Shown: positions 19,801 to 30,644 of the stretch, in pieces | Layout: each line of letters starts with the position of its first letter | Position numbering within the stretch: the first letter of the stretch is position 1 | DNA from: Dermacentor variabilis | Taxonomy: Eukaryota > Arthropoda > Arachnida > Ixodida > Ixodidae | Direction: 5' to 3' | Assembly (NCBI RefSeq): GCF_050947875.1 | Contig: NC_134569.1 | Coordinates: forward strand, 37,175,277-37,239,276 | Length of the DNA stretch: 64,000 nt | Translations under genes and position numbers: made by a program | Notes under the pieces: model-generated | Told to the model about the DNA's origin: nothing | What the model saw: only the letters and a program-made list of their open reading frames with translations | The model's database searches: none

Positions 19801-22384
19801 CTCGAAACCTCATCTATCTTTCTTCTTTACTTGTTCTACAGTTCCCGCACCGCACCTTTGAATTCATTTAGTTCGTTTCCTTCAAGTGTAGGAGTATTGA
19901 GAAAAACAGGAGAATGATCCATTAGAGACGTAATGATCCCTTCCGACGTTCCGTCAGCGATAAAGGGAATATCGCACTTCTTTATGCGCTCCCAGCCCCC
20001 GCTTTCCTTTTTTTATGCGTCCTCTTCATCATGCTTCATTGCATGGGCGCTGCGACAGAGGCGTCATCCCCACCGGCGGCAACGGACTTGACGGGTTTTA
20101 GCGAAGCTTAGCGGCAGCAACACACCACCGAAGAGGCAAGCGACTCCCGCATCATGCCGCTTAATTCAGGAACCCCCTGCGCTTTACGCCTGGCCTACTT
20201 ACGAGCGGCGAGATATGCAGACCGGTGCAGCGCGTCGTTGACTAATGGCAGTGTGTGCCGATTACTGCTATGCCGCTGGGAATGCACCCTCTTGCTGTAT
20301 CTTTTCATTCGGGAAAAATGTTTCTCCACCTTCTTCTGCTGTGAAGCGCTCTTGATTTCTTGTTCTCATCTTTGCATTTCTCTGCTTGCACGTGTGTGCA
20401 AACAGTCTTGCGTGCCTTGCCCGCGAGTGCATTTTTGTTTTCAAGAGGGAGAAAGCTTTTTGTAAAAGCAGGTAATGGTTAACACGGCTACGTGCGTGAT
20501 GTCCACCCCTGAAAGTGTCAGGAGCCACCAGTCTGTGTCTGCAACTAAGTTAGCTTTTATTTTTGTCCTAGAAAGGTTCAGTATAGTCGCCTGGCTAATA
20601 TGGCTACCTACACAGATAACAGGTACTTTGAACAGTAAGGGCCTACAATAGAAGTAGAACCCCGACAAAACGAAACCGTCTTCTGTTTATGGCAATGCAA
20701 CACAAGGCGCAATGGTTCCATGAACGTGCAACCGAGCTGTCAGGCGTCATAAAGAGGAAGTCTGTATTATTTATAGTTACTCGATTGAAAAAAAAATTCA
20801 CAGGCGATTCCCGATACTCCCTAATGAAAACTTTGAGCGCAGCTCTAGACGTATTTTCATTTTGCGATATATTGGCTGGAGCGCACAGTCTGTCTCGTGT
20901 GACACGTTGCAAATGGAGCAAAGTGTGGCGCGACTGTCTTGCTAATCTGTAGATCGTGAGAGGCAGCGCGTGGGTGACGTGTGCGCGCGATTCACAACAG
21001 ACGCTGCAGACAGAGCTCCCAGACTTCTCGCGCTACTCTGGCGCCATCTCGTAGCCATCGTCGCCACACCACGCTTCTCTTCTTCTCACACTTTCGCCAT
21101 ATCCTCCTCCTCCGCTTTCCTATTCGCGTCTTTCATCCCCTGCTGCACTCCGCCTTCACTCCTTCATCCTTCGCTGCGCTCGTTCACTTGGTTACGCCGA
21201 CGCAGACGCCGACGCTCGCTGCAGGAATGGGCGCCTAAGATCTGCGCTCTAAAAAGCAAAAGTCTCGTCATTTAGCTATACAGGCTGGGTGAAGTCGAGA
21301 CTCGGGACTTTTACTTAAATGTCGGTACTGTCCCACTAGATTCGGAATGATTGGCAACCCTTGCATAGGAGCTAGCAAGAAACGAAAGGTGCTTAACAGC
21401 ATCGTAATTTTCCAGCTTCTTACTTTTTTTGCGTCAAGCAAGTTGCTGTTATAGACAGACAGCACATCGGTCACTGTATGTGATCAGCCAACACTAAATC
21501 CACTGAGATAGGGGTGGAGGATCCGGTATGGTGATCATGACACTGTGCGACTTCCAGAATTATTCAAGGCAACATGTGTTATTTGTGTAATATGTTGCTT
21601 TAATAGACGAATTAAACTCGCGCTCGCACTCGCGCTCGCAGACACCGAAACTGGTTATTTTGTACCGTGTTCCAGCGCGGGATCATGCTCTGTGATCCGC
21701 TTGTGTCTGCCTCAGCATTCGTACAGCACTGACCAATAGCGCTAGTCCGGTTTCCTCGTGCACACAGCGCAAAATCACGCACAAAGCGCAAGATCACGCC
21801 CTGCGCGAAACGAGACGATTGCAAAAGCTCGCGCGACGCCCTCAGCGGAAGTACGCCGCGTCGCAAGAAAAGAAAAAAAAAGCGAGGAGAAAAAGAAATG
21901 AAGGTGGGGCCCGTGACGTGTTCGTCACGCGATCCTCGAGATCCTCGAGACGATGCAAATAGGGAGTGTCTCCCTTGGCAGTTGAGCTCGCCTCCTGAAA
22001 TCATGGGTTCGTGGCACTGAAGTATTTATATCTCAGCTATTACTGGGGGGGAGGACCAATTTGAAAATTTTTGTGGCAGTACACTCCTTAGAGGACACGT
22101 AACTGCCAGGGTATAACCAAAATTTGCTATGGGGCCTGGTTAGGAGCCCTTTAAGCACACGCATAAGTCGCTTTCAGTGCTTTGTGGTGTTTCACACAAA
22201 TTTAAGATCTTCGATAACGTATATATAGCTCTACATGAGGTTTACATATGGAGTTGATATCAAATAGACGCTCTTTATGCCAGTAATGAGTAGAATGGAA
22301 AAAAGACGAAAAGGAATCATTATTAAGGCAGCATGACAAGGAGGCCACCGACACCACATCGTTCAAATGCGTCATGAATAGAAG
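16861..22384. other. Spacer without recognisable gene
   Basis: Ordinary mixed-composition DNA with short T-runs (about 17032, 17710). CpG-rich patches at about 19400-19830 and 20950-21240 open long frames on both strands without family resemblance. Nothing else can be named. Confidence 0.5.
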
Positions 22385-22909
22385 ATGCGCTCACAAATAT
22401 TTGATGGGTCGGCTTTCCCGGTACTTTTTCGTGGCAATCTGTCTCGTCGGTCTCTAATTAGAGTCCGGCATGCTCACGTGTTAAAGTTAAAGCAGGGAAA
22501 ATATGCAGCCTCCAGTTCTGTGAAGGACAATGCAAACATATTTAATCCAGCTGGTATAACAACTCGTCTATCTTTTATTCCGCTAGCAATTATATCGACA
22601 CTCCAAGCTAATTTTTTCCGTAGTCGTCGCCCTCACCTTCGGCGCCGCCGTGAGGTACGGTGTATATTTAGCTATACGTATGCTATATGCCATGCCATGC
22701 TGTATGACATGTGGTATGTGCGGTTTATATTGCCACACCATTCTCTCACTAAAGTTACTCATGCCAGGTCTTACATTCTTGACAATCATAATCGTCAGAA
22801 TTTTGAGATTGGCAGCCCAAAAACAAATGTCACGAAACTAAACACCGACAGCGTACGCCTTTTATCTTATATCTTCTCAGGCTTATATAATAAACTTGCG
22901 AAACAATAA
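22385..22909 (+). CDS. Unrecognised 174-codon open frame
   Basis: ATG to TAA with no stop, in fairly AT-rich sequence, which is longer than expected by chance locally. The product is basic and Arg/Ser-rich in its first half, with no signal peptide, repeat, zinc ligands or catalytic motif that I recognise. No intron signals or promoter were identified. It may be a chance frame or a decayed transposon fragment. Confidence 0.12.
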   Translation: MRSQIFDGSAFPVLFRGNLSRRSLIRVRHAHVLKLKQGKYAASSSVKDNANIFNPAGITTRLSFIPLAIISTLQANFFRSRRPHLRRRREVRCIFSYTYAICHAMLYDMWYVRFILPHHSLTKVTHARSYILDNHNRQNFEIGSPKTNVTKLNTDSVRLLSYIFSGLYNKLAKQ

Positions 22910-23066
22910 CAGAGATCAAACTTCACAATGATGTAATTTAATTGACGCGGCTGTGCACTACCTCTGGGATCGGCCCAGGAAAGAGGCTTGAAGCACACCC
23001 GATACGGAAACGTGGTGGTAAAGTCGCTAAGAAAAACGTTGGCTTTAAAGAGCATTGATGAAAGCA

Positions 23067-23130
23067 TCCGATGGCAGGATTCAAACAGAGGACCCCTAGT
23101 GCAGCAGCTCGTGTTTACTTATTCAGCTAA
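23067..23130 (-). repeat. Degenerate tRNA-like sequence
   Basis: Read on the minus strand it has a TAGCTGAATAAGT A-box-like start, a middle CACGAGCTGCTGCACTAGGGGTCC, and a B-box-like GTTTGAATCCTGCC. Order and spacing fit a tRNA body, but the arms pair poorly. Best read as a tRNA pseudogene or SINE head. Confidence 0.35.
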
Positions 23131-23799
23131 CATCTACTTCCATTCATAATGCCACTACATCCACGAGTCTCACATTTCATGTAGTACTCTAACATGTTGC
23201 AATGGCATTCATTGCTTCGCCCTTATGGTACAATTGCGATTTTTTTTTCTTCATGTAAGCGTCGCGAACATAGAAATAGCGAGTACGTGCAGGTAGCGTC
23301 ATGAGTAGGTCACTGGCTCCAATAGAAACAACCTACAAAGACAAACTCACTACTCCATCTCTGCATTCTTGTACGATTAACAAACCACTCCACTCTCTAA
23401 CGCGTAATAAAGCAACGAGAAGAAAAATTTGGGCAATCGCGTTTTAATGTCGAACCCAACTCATGGCTGCAAAACAATTCTCGATAAGACATACACAACA
23501 TAACTCTACGCATTTATTCATTCTGCTGGACCGCTGTTACGGGACACAAAATAACCGGCGCCTACATGGCAATTATGCTCATATAGTAAGGCATTGTTAG
23601 TGGTAAAGCTGGCTTAGGCTTAAGCAGCTTTATACATTGGCATTAATGGAATTTCGTGAAAGTTGTGCCGTAAGCAAGGCCACTGAAAGATCTTCAATTT
23701 CTCGCTCTCCCAATGGGCGTGCTGCCACCCAAAATGGAAACGCGGTGACTTTTCCTTATAATCTGTCTCACTTTGGACGCAATTCCTAAACTCTCGAGT

Positions 23800-23930
23800 G
23801 AGTGAGGGGCGGCGGCTCTGCGTGCGTTCAGTTGTTCTGCTTAGTACCAGGTCGTGCGTTCGATTTCCCACTGCAATTATCGCATTCCCATAGATGCGGA
23901 ATTAAACAAGACACTCACGTACGAAGCTTT
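23800..23930 (+). mobile_element. Highly diverged Ruka-like SINE fragment
   Basis: GCGTTCAGTTGTTCTGCTTAG, then CAGGTCGTGCGTTCGATTTCCC (B-box-like), then CATAGATGCGGAATTAAAC and ACACTCACGTAC follow the same landmark order as the intact SINE, with many substitutions and deletions. Confidence 0.4.
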
Positions 23931-24214
23931 CGGGGCAGATAGATTTGTCCTGAGCCTACCAGCATTATATCTCATGTAGTGCAGATGTTTCTCCAAAATG
24001 GAAAAAAATTCCTGCAGAACTAATCTCACCATGGACTGTCGATGTTATTGTGATTAGCATCCAGACAATGTAGTTGGCCGTATTGGCCGTATTGCTGGCC
24101 GTATTGATGAAGACACCGTTATTTCGAATACGTAGTCATTCTGATATTTCCATTGCTACGCATGCGGCGCTCCTTGTCTCTGGGATCGGCCCGCTTTACT
24201 ATGTCGCTCGCTCA

Positions 24215-24480
24215 CCATGGTCGGCCATGACCATGAAGGTATGGCGAACGATGAGTGTGCGACGATGACTCACCGATGACGATGGAATGACGAAGAAGGA
24301 CGGACGTCGGTGGAAGGACGTAGGCTGTAAGACGGCGACGAAATGACGCCAATGGGAGGACAATGACTGTATGATGACAGTGGTGTGATGACGATAACGT
24401 GAGGAAGGCGGTATGACCAAAGTCGTGTGACGAAGCTAAAGAGACGATGATGGAACGACCACGACGGCATCCCAACCATG
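24215..24480 (+). repeat. Cryptic purine-rich minisatellite
   Basis: Interspersed variants of GATGACG, GGAATGACG, GGACGTCGG and GATGACAGTG with no fixed period over about 260 bp. It resembles a decayed GATGA-type simple repeat and probably expresses nothing. Confidence 0.5.
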
Positions 24481-24644
24481 AGCACACACGTAATGGCCCA
24501 AGCTAGTAGACATTTTAGGTCATTGGGTCGGCGTAAGAGGCTGTATATATAGATAGATAAATTCGAAGTGTCTGAAGTATACAAGCAATGCTAATTGCAT
24601 TTAAAAAAATACCTCTAAAGTTTGTTCAATTTGATATTCATCGT

Positions 24645-25177
24645 CATATGGATTACAAGGGCGACCCAATTCAGTGCGTTTCAAAGCGATGGCGAAGAGC
24701 GAAAGACAGCAAGGACAGGAAAGGCAGGGAGGTAAACCAGAAGAGCACCCGGTTTGCTGCCCTACACTGAGGGTGGGGAAAAGGAGAATAGAAAGATGAA
24801 AAAAGGGAGAGAGTAAGCACTGAGTGCGTGTGGAAGGGACACTGTACACATGAACACTATAAACGGTCTCTTAAGCCGGTGCACTTCAAGTATTGTACTA
24901 GTGCACGAATCGCTTTTCGTGCCAGTGACGCGTGTGGCTACGGTCCGAGTATCTTTGACTCGGTGAACGGTCTAGAGTCCAGTCGGTGTAAAGTTGCCCG
25001 CAGAGAGAGGCGTTGTACATCGTAGCAAGGGCAGGTACACAATAGGTGCTCGATGGTTTCCTCGCACCCGCAGGCCAAAGAAATTACGCGTAAAGAGGCG
25101 ACTAATGAGGCAGACTGCGAGTTGACGAAGACCAGCATACGCAAACAGTTAACGTTGACCTCATGGCTGTGTCTCAC
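24645..25177 (-). mobile_element. 3' end of an I/R1-group LINE (C-terminal zinc-finger tail and 3' UTR)
   Basis: On the minus strand the frame reads LACGCEETIEHLLCTCPCY and then LRATLHRLDSRPFTESKILG. This is the cysteine-rich tail that follows RNase H in I- and R1-group LINE ORF2 proteins. After it, LVQYLKCTGLRDRL and a stop lead into a pyrimidine-rich 3' UTR (about 24645-24870) containing AGTGTAGGGCAGCAAACCGG and CTGGTTTACCTCCCTGCC. A related 3' UTR occurs at 33285-33435. Endonuclease, reverse transcriptase and RNase H are missing, so this is a 5'-truncated copy. Confidence 0.7.
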
Positions 25178-25642
25178 GCTCGTTTTGATTTTAGTAGCAC
25201 TTGTGATTACTCTAGTGCATCATATACAGCACAAAAAGAGAATTTTCGTAAGAGAATTTTTTTCGTGTAATAAATAACGGAGAACAGGCCCGTACAAGTT
25301 TATCGGAAAAAGAAAACAAATGTTGCTCTCATAAAATAGCGACTAAAAGGGCTAAAAGCAACCAAAAGTACTTGTATCTCTTGCATATGGTACCACTTAA
25401 GTACGTGCTCGTGTTCTTCCATGGCCCTTTCAAGTGAACGCCAACGAGATAGATTTGGCTAGGGAATAAGGTGCAGAAGCTGGAAGCATGTATTTCCTGC
25501 TACTCTACTTATATATAGTCACATCATAAGAAGCCAACAAACAACGACACGAAGGACAGCATAGGAGCAATCATTTTCAGTTATTTATTGAAGTAAATAA
25601 ATTGTAAATAAATGTAAATGAAAGTGGATTAAAAAACTACTG

Positions 25643-25714
25643 ACCGCAGGTGGGATACGAACCCACGTTTTCGTATTACGCGTTCGGTGCTCTTACCAAA
25701 TGAGCTACTGTGGC
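25643..25714 (-). tRNA. tRNA-like pseudogene or SINE head, 72 nt
   Basis: A 72-nt cloverleaf can be drawn on the minus strand. It has a 7-bp acceptor stem (GCCACAG with CTGCGGT, one mismatch and one G-T), a perfect 4-bp D stem (GCTC/GAGC), and a perfect T arm (GTGGG TTCGTAT CCCAC), so both the A and B boxes of RNA polymerase III are good. The anticodon arm fails: only three of five pairs form and position 33 is G, not T. No isotype is assigned. It is more likely a tRNA-derived repeat than a working gene. Confidence 0.4.
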
Positions 25715-25724
25715 GCTATTTTTC

Positions 25725-25773
25725 CGTGTGCGTGTGCGTGTGCGCGTGTGCGTGCGTGTGTGAGTGTGTGTGC
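25725..25773. repeat. GT/GC-rich microsatellite
   Basis: Alternating TGTGCG/TGTGTG units over about 50 bp directly beside the tRNA-like sequence. Confidence 0.8.
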
Positions 25774-27099
25774 CAAAACAGCGAAGTGTCATAGGGGAGA
25801 GACATGCAATTATTTACGCACAGTTTTCTGCAACATAAATCTGAGTCCTGAAACAAATAATGCCAGGCGTATAGCCTCCGTAGACTTCCGGCAAAGGCAC
25901 AACTTTCATTGTCCAACGATTACGAGAAGTTTGTTCAATGGCCTTAAGCCTGAATACATTCGTTACGGCTCCTGCATCGCTAACAAGATATTTTTTTTTC
26001 TTTTGCTAACAGTAAGCGGCAACCGACTCGCGCACTAAAAAGGCTAGCCCAACAGAAGTAATTTCTATTGCCCAATTTCTGAAGACGAAGATAGCAAGGG
26101 AATTGATGTTGGAAACTTCCTTGAGTACAGTGCTACGAATCCCCGTCGAGTGAACGCTCACACAAACCAAAGAAAACACATGGTCATTTCAGTGCCCTAA
26201 GCAGAATTGAAGATAGTCTGTGCTATTCTATTGCTGAGCCTCCGAAATACTCTCCACGCACTCCTCAGTTTCCATTATTGTTGGCCGCTTCGGGTTCACT
26301 CACTTAATGAGTTCTACCCGCTCTCCTAAATGGCGCTCATCTACGAAAGAGTAACGAATCTATCTCGGCCGTCCGGCCGCTAAGATACGCGCTTACTTAT
26401 TTACACGCCAGCTTAAAGCATGATCTGCTGTAATTGTGTGAGCGGCGTACAGCGTTGCGTATGCACCGACTCTTGCGGGGAAAGATGACGCGCATGGGAG
26501 TGCTCCCCTTTGTTCCTTAACTGCGGCAGGAGGGCCCAGCGTTTCGCCCCGTGTTCCCTTGTGTTGGTTGTGAAACAAAATGAAGCTTCCCCGAGTCGCT
26601 AATGAACACTTTAAGGCCACGTGTGTATCGTTTTTGTTGTGCAACAGCGTCCATTGTCTTTCCCCCTACCACGCGCGACAGCTGTGCTCGCGGAGCCGGA
26701 GCCAGTTTCACTGGCACGCAAGCGCACGCACGCAAGCGCAGTGGCCGTGTTGTGTTCTCGATGCGAGGCTGCTCCCATGACGAGAGCTGTCGTCGCGACA
26801 CGTGCGCGAACGCGGAGAAAGAAACAACGACAGGCCGGAGGACGAGAAAGCGGGATTTGTCATGCGTACCATGCTCCGTTAAGCGCGGTTCTCGCTATTT
26901 TAAATGATGTGCTCCGAGTAAAGAAAAGCGCTGTGGTAGTCAGACGACGTTCGGAGCAGCCGTTCGCATATCCGTGTGGCTTCAGAGTGTCGGCAACGTC
27001 ATACGCGGTACAAGTTTGCTACATCGCGTGCTACGCGATAGCAATTACATGGATACTCCAGGCGCATTTTTGCCGTCGTCGCCGCGCGCCGTATGATTT
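25774..27099. other. Spacer, CpG-rich at 26640-26900
   Basis: No gene recognised. A 205-codon frame (26621-27238) crosses a CpG-rich block and runs into the LINE tail that follows, so I do not call it. The stretch around 27010-27080 (GCTACGCGATAGCAATTAC) looks like a dispersed repeat, but I cannot name it. Confidence 0.4.
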
Positions 27100-27109
27100 A
27101 TGTGCGAGT

Positions 27110-27233
27110 GAAAGCATGCGACTAGTTGGGGCGATGAAATTAGGAAATTCGCGGGCGCTAGTTGGAAACTGTAGGCGCTGGACAGGGGTAGTTGGAGATC
27201 GCAGAGAGAGGCCTTCGTCCTGCAGTGGACATA
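27110..27233 (+). mobile_element. RTE-type LINE 3' end
   Basis: The segment ending GGAGATCGCAGAGAGAGGCC, then TTCGTCCTGCAGTGGACATA, is the signature end of RTE-type LINEs of arthropods, whose frame closes with VGDRRERPSSCSGHR. As usual it is followed directly by a GAT repeat. Only about 120 bp of the element remain. Confidence 0.65.
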
Positions 27234-27271
<38 letters not shown>

Positions 27272-27311
27272 CGACGACGACGACGAAGAAGAAGACGATG
27301 ATGATGATGAC

Positions 27312-27358
<47 letters not shown>

Positions 27359-27409
27359 CGACGACGATGATTATGATGATGATGATGATGACGATGATGA
27401 TGATAATGA
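27234..27409 (+). repeat. (GAT)n microsatellite with GAC/GAA interruptions
   Basis: About 175 bp of GAT repeats containing a block of GAC and GAA triplets at 27270-27297. It begins exactly at the LINE 3' end and so probably grew from the element's tail. It is open in several frames (poly-Asp, poly-Met) without being a gene. Confidence 0.95.
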
Positions 27410-28081
27410 AAGCGTGCGATGGTGAGCCGGCGACGGTGGCTCAATCTCGCGCGCGCAAGGGAGGAAAGCGGGGAGGAAGCGCGCAGTCTTCGGTCGCACG
27501 CAAGACACCTGGTGGAGGGGATGCGGGAGGCGTCCTACTCCGGCGGCGGCCCCGCGGGCCTTACCTTGAAAGCGATCTGCGATGAGGAGAGTGTGCCGAG
27601 TGCTGATAACTTCGCGTGCGCTGTGTTCTCGTTTCTTAGTTCGCGTGAAAGCGAGAGCAGCACGAAGGCCAATTCGCTCGCTGCTACTGCTGCACTTCCT
27701 CACACCAGCGTTTTGACTGCGAGTTTGCGCGGTCATCTAGGGAGATGCATGTTTGCTTGTGAGCGCGTCACATTATGCTTGTTAATTTAGCTAGTAAGCT
27801 AATGTTTACAAGTTTATACAGCCGATAAACCTGCTATCCTTGCCTCGTATAGAGGTCTACTAATTTGCTATCGGTGCTTCTCCTTTCAGGTGAAACTGCG
27901 ACTTTTTCTTATATATGTCTCCGTGCTATCTGTACTCAACTTATGTGCTTTTCTTTTCCTCTTGGTTTATTAACCTGTATTTTTTCCTCACTGCTACGAA
28001 GAAAAAAATCTCTGCCAGCACAGTGGTGCGACTAAAGCTTTTGCATTTTCTGTACATTTAAGGAAAGATTTACACAGTATA
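27410..28081. other. Spacer without recognisable gene
   Basis: CpG-rich to about 27740, then AT-rich. No family resemblance was seen in any frame. Confidence 0.5.
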
Positions 28082-28710
28082 CAAGGTGATCATTTGTTAG
28101 GATTTATGAAAATATTTAAAAATAGCCTGTTGCAGATAACATTATTCCAGCCCTTGAGCTGAATTATCTAAAGATACGGGCATTACTTAATCAACTAATT
28201 AACAAAAGCCCACTAATTATATCTTACGTTATATAATTTATGTTTTGTATCCGGTGAGTTTCCAAGGCGTATCTATTTAGAATTAATTTCCAGAATTACA
28301 CCAGTTTGGAGGTCTGTGCCACCAAACTTGCCCTAAAGATGCTCTGTTGCTGCACTTACTTTCTTTAACGAAGCGCTCTTCTATGCATTGAAGCACAAAA
28401 GTAACTGTAATGCCCACGTATTTCGTCCCAAGCTTTGGGAAATAATATCTCGGAACTGGTGTCATTCTGAAGATTAAAATCAAGTGGATACGTTGTGCAA
28501 GCTCACCGGCTACAATTCGTAAATTGCAGTACGTGCCGTAATCACTCCCGCAGTTAATTAGTGAAATTTGTTAATTAGTTGAATGTGTGTTTCGATTTGT
28601 CGTGCTAGTAATATCCGCCTCTTCAAAGAACGCACTTCAAGAACAAGAATTATGCCGTCTGCCACAGGTGATTTTTAAAAATTCCATAAACCTTTAAAAT
28701 GATCACCCGG
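28082..28710. mobile_element. Non-autonomous DNA element (MITE/foldback type)
   Basis: The ends are inverted copies: CAAGGTGATCATTTGTTAGG at the left, and CCGGGTGATCATTTTAAAGG reading inward from the right. Similarity extends over roughly 55 bp, and a further inner inverted pair (TCAACTAATTAACAAA near 28189 and its complement near 28565) follows. TATA flanks both ends (28078-28081 and 28711-28714), consistent with a target duplication. The interior has no coding capacity. Terminal inverted repeats, small size and the short AT target fit a MITE mobilised in trans. The superfamily is not assignable from what I can see. Confidence 0.65.
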
Positions 28711-28940
28711 TATAGCGAAACGCATGCCAGACTTCACACTGCGTCACATGTAAAGAGAAGCATGTAGCGCGCTGTGCCATCCAAAAATATCTCTAGCTGC
28801 GTGCTGTACCATTTACGATACAGCAGAAAACGTTTGCCTCAGAACGCAACCAAAATGCTTGCTGTGCTTAATACTGCTTAGCAGAGAAATAAACGCTTAC
28901 AACCCCCCCCTCCCGAATTTGTTTGAAGGGGGATCTAATG

Positions 28941-28942
<2 letters not shown>

Positions 28943-29021
<79 letters not shown>
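28943..29021. repeat. (TA)n microsatellite
   Basis: About 40 uninterrupted TA dinucleotides. Long TA tracts are prone to length change and to sequencing or assembly error. Confidence 0.98.
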
Positions 29022-29024
<3 letters not shown>

Positions 29025-29593
29025 GCTACCGACTTCCTTCGCAATAACCACAAAAATCCTGTGTGTTTCAGGAGAAAAAGTGACTGAAAGTTCTTTCCTA
29101 ATCTTGAGCCCCTTGAAGTGGTGTGGCTAGACACAATGAAGATAAGTTTCCTATATAAGCATGACCCAACAGCTTCAATTTTGCCCGCATTAGGTTAGAG
29201 CAAGAATAACGCCTATCATATTTAATAAATTATCTGGTAGGCAGTTAAGGAACCAGCATACGTTATTTATCTTCGTGATGTACTTTACTGCACATGCGCC
29301 TGCGCTGTTTTTGGAGCTGGCGGGCCTCTAACTTGGTGCAATAAGATCGCTCTTAAACGGGGCTCCTCACTGTATTACATGTCGTACTTTTCACCAGAAG
29401 GTAAAAAGTGCTTCATGTCCTTATCAGCGAGGCTATAAAAGCGATAACAAACTTCAGCACGGCCAATACTATTCGAAAAGTGCGTACACTGTGGGAGCGA
29501 CACTATATAAGTAAAAAACGGAGATCCTGTACTTAGGGTCATAGGCTAACAACATATACCAACAAAATAGTAACTACCGATGTCTGGAATCCT
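29022..29593. other. Spacer without recognisable gene
   Basis: AT-rich; no convincing frame, repeat or signal. Confidence 0.6.
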
Positions 29594-29809
29594 TTATAAA
29601 TTGTGTTTATGCAACTCTGTAACGAAGTCGTACACGTTCATGTGGTGCAACCCACCCTTCAATGGAGAAAAGCGCCTAAGAGAATATGTTTGCTCATGCA
29701 CTGGGAGAGTGCTTCCGCATCGCTTTTTATTTTCCCACAGATAGCGTATTGACCTAGGTGCTTCGTCCTCTCTAGCGAGTTCCTCCAAAGCCTCTAACAC
29801 TAAATGACG
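29594..29809 (-). CDS. Unrecognised open frame, possible exon
   Basis: On the minus strand, after an in-frame TAG that also fits a splice acceptor (TTGTAG), 72 codons run to TAA. The peptide (EALEELAREDEAPRSI, then YLWENKKRCGS, then LHHMNVYDFVTELHKHNL) has a helical, charged start and ordinary amino-acid use. There is no ATG at the start, no recognised domain and no clear polyadenylation signal nearby. It may be a terminal exon or chance. Confidence 0.15.
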   Translation of the reverse strand, partial: RHLVLEALEELAREDEAPRSIRYLWENKKRCGSTLPVHEQTYSLRRFSPLKGGLHHMNVYDFVTELHKHNL

Positions 29810-30572
29810 CTACAATGATATACTTAAGGCTGCCACGAATACTATCTATGCAACGTATTAGTTACATAGCGATGGAAACTACTCTCTGGGAGGAGAGTCT
29901 TCTGATTTCCCCGGACTGATCGCTACTCCTTACCTTGCAGAGAATAAAAGTTAAGACCGGAAGGTGGCTGGGATCTTACCTCAGCTCCTTTCCTAAGTCC
30001 TTGTGAGATACTCGTTCTGCTGTTCTACATGTTTATCAGATTATTCTAATTTTTTCATTTGTTTTGTTTTTGGCATTGGCTTGCTAGTAGCCGTTAGTCG
30101 GGACGAATGCAATGCTGCGTTAAATATTTTAAGGATGCAGCCACAAGGTTGTGTTGTCGGTTTTCTTTGTTACATTTTGTGCGTGTGTGTCTTCTGTTCG
30201 TACCATCCGGGTCACCTCCATCGACAGTAGTGAACCTTACATGCAGTAAAGCTGACTTAATCATATTTTCTTTTGACCCTGTCTTTCTTTTGCCGTATAG
30301 CTTTGGGCAATGCGGGGACGGATTCGTAAAGGTTTCCTTTCTAATCAATTGCTTTGCCATGGGCCAACTGCGTTCGCAAAACTTATGTTCGCCATGACAA
30401 CTGGCCGGCATCTTTTCTTGCTACTCCGATGGATGAACTGCTTTGTGAACGCTCACCCTGGAACCCAAGACTGCTGCTTTTGGTGAACAAAACGCGACGA
30501 ATGCAGAGATGTGCTTCACAAAAACTTTCGTGTCAGCTCGTTGCTTTGACACGATTACGCATGTAACGATGG
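29810..30572. other. Spacer without recognisable gene
   Basis: AT-rich; no supportable coding or repeat feature. Confidence 0.6.
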
Positions 30573-30644
30573 AACCCAGCCTTTAAGACGCAAGCACTAG
30601 GAGAAAAGTAGACAGACAGGTTTTTGCGTCTTAAACGCTGGGTT
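30573..30644. repeat. 72-nt hairpin
   Basis: AACCCAGCCTTTAAGACGCA (30573 on) and its inverted copy ending at 30644 pair over 21 bp with one mismatch around a 30-nt loop. Weaker pairing continues outward. It could be a small MITE remnant or a structured transcript. Confidence 0.6.

Noticed and set aside
26621..27238. 205-codon frame
   Set aside because: It crosses a CpG-rich block and ends in RTE-type LINE sequence, so its C-terminus belongs to a transposon and the rest has no family signal.
27192..27425. Poly-Asp / poly-Met frames
   Set aside because: Pure translation of the GAT microsatellite.
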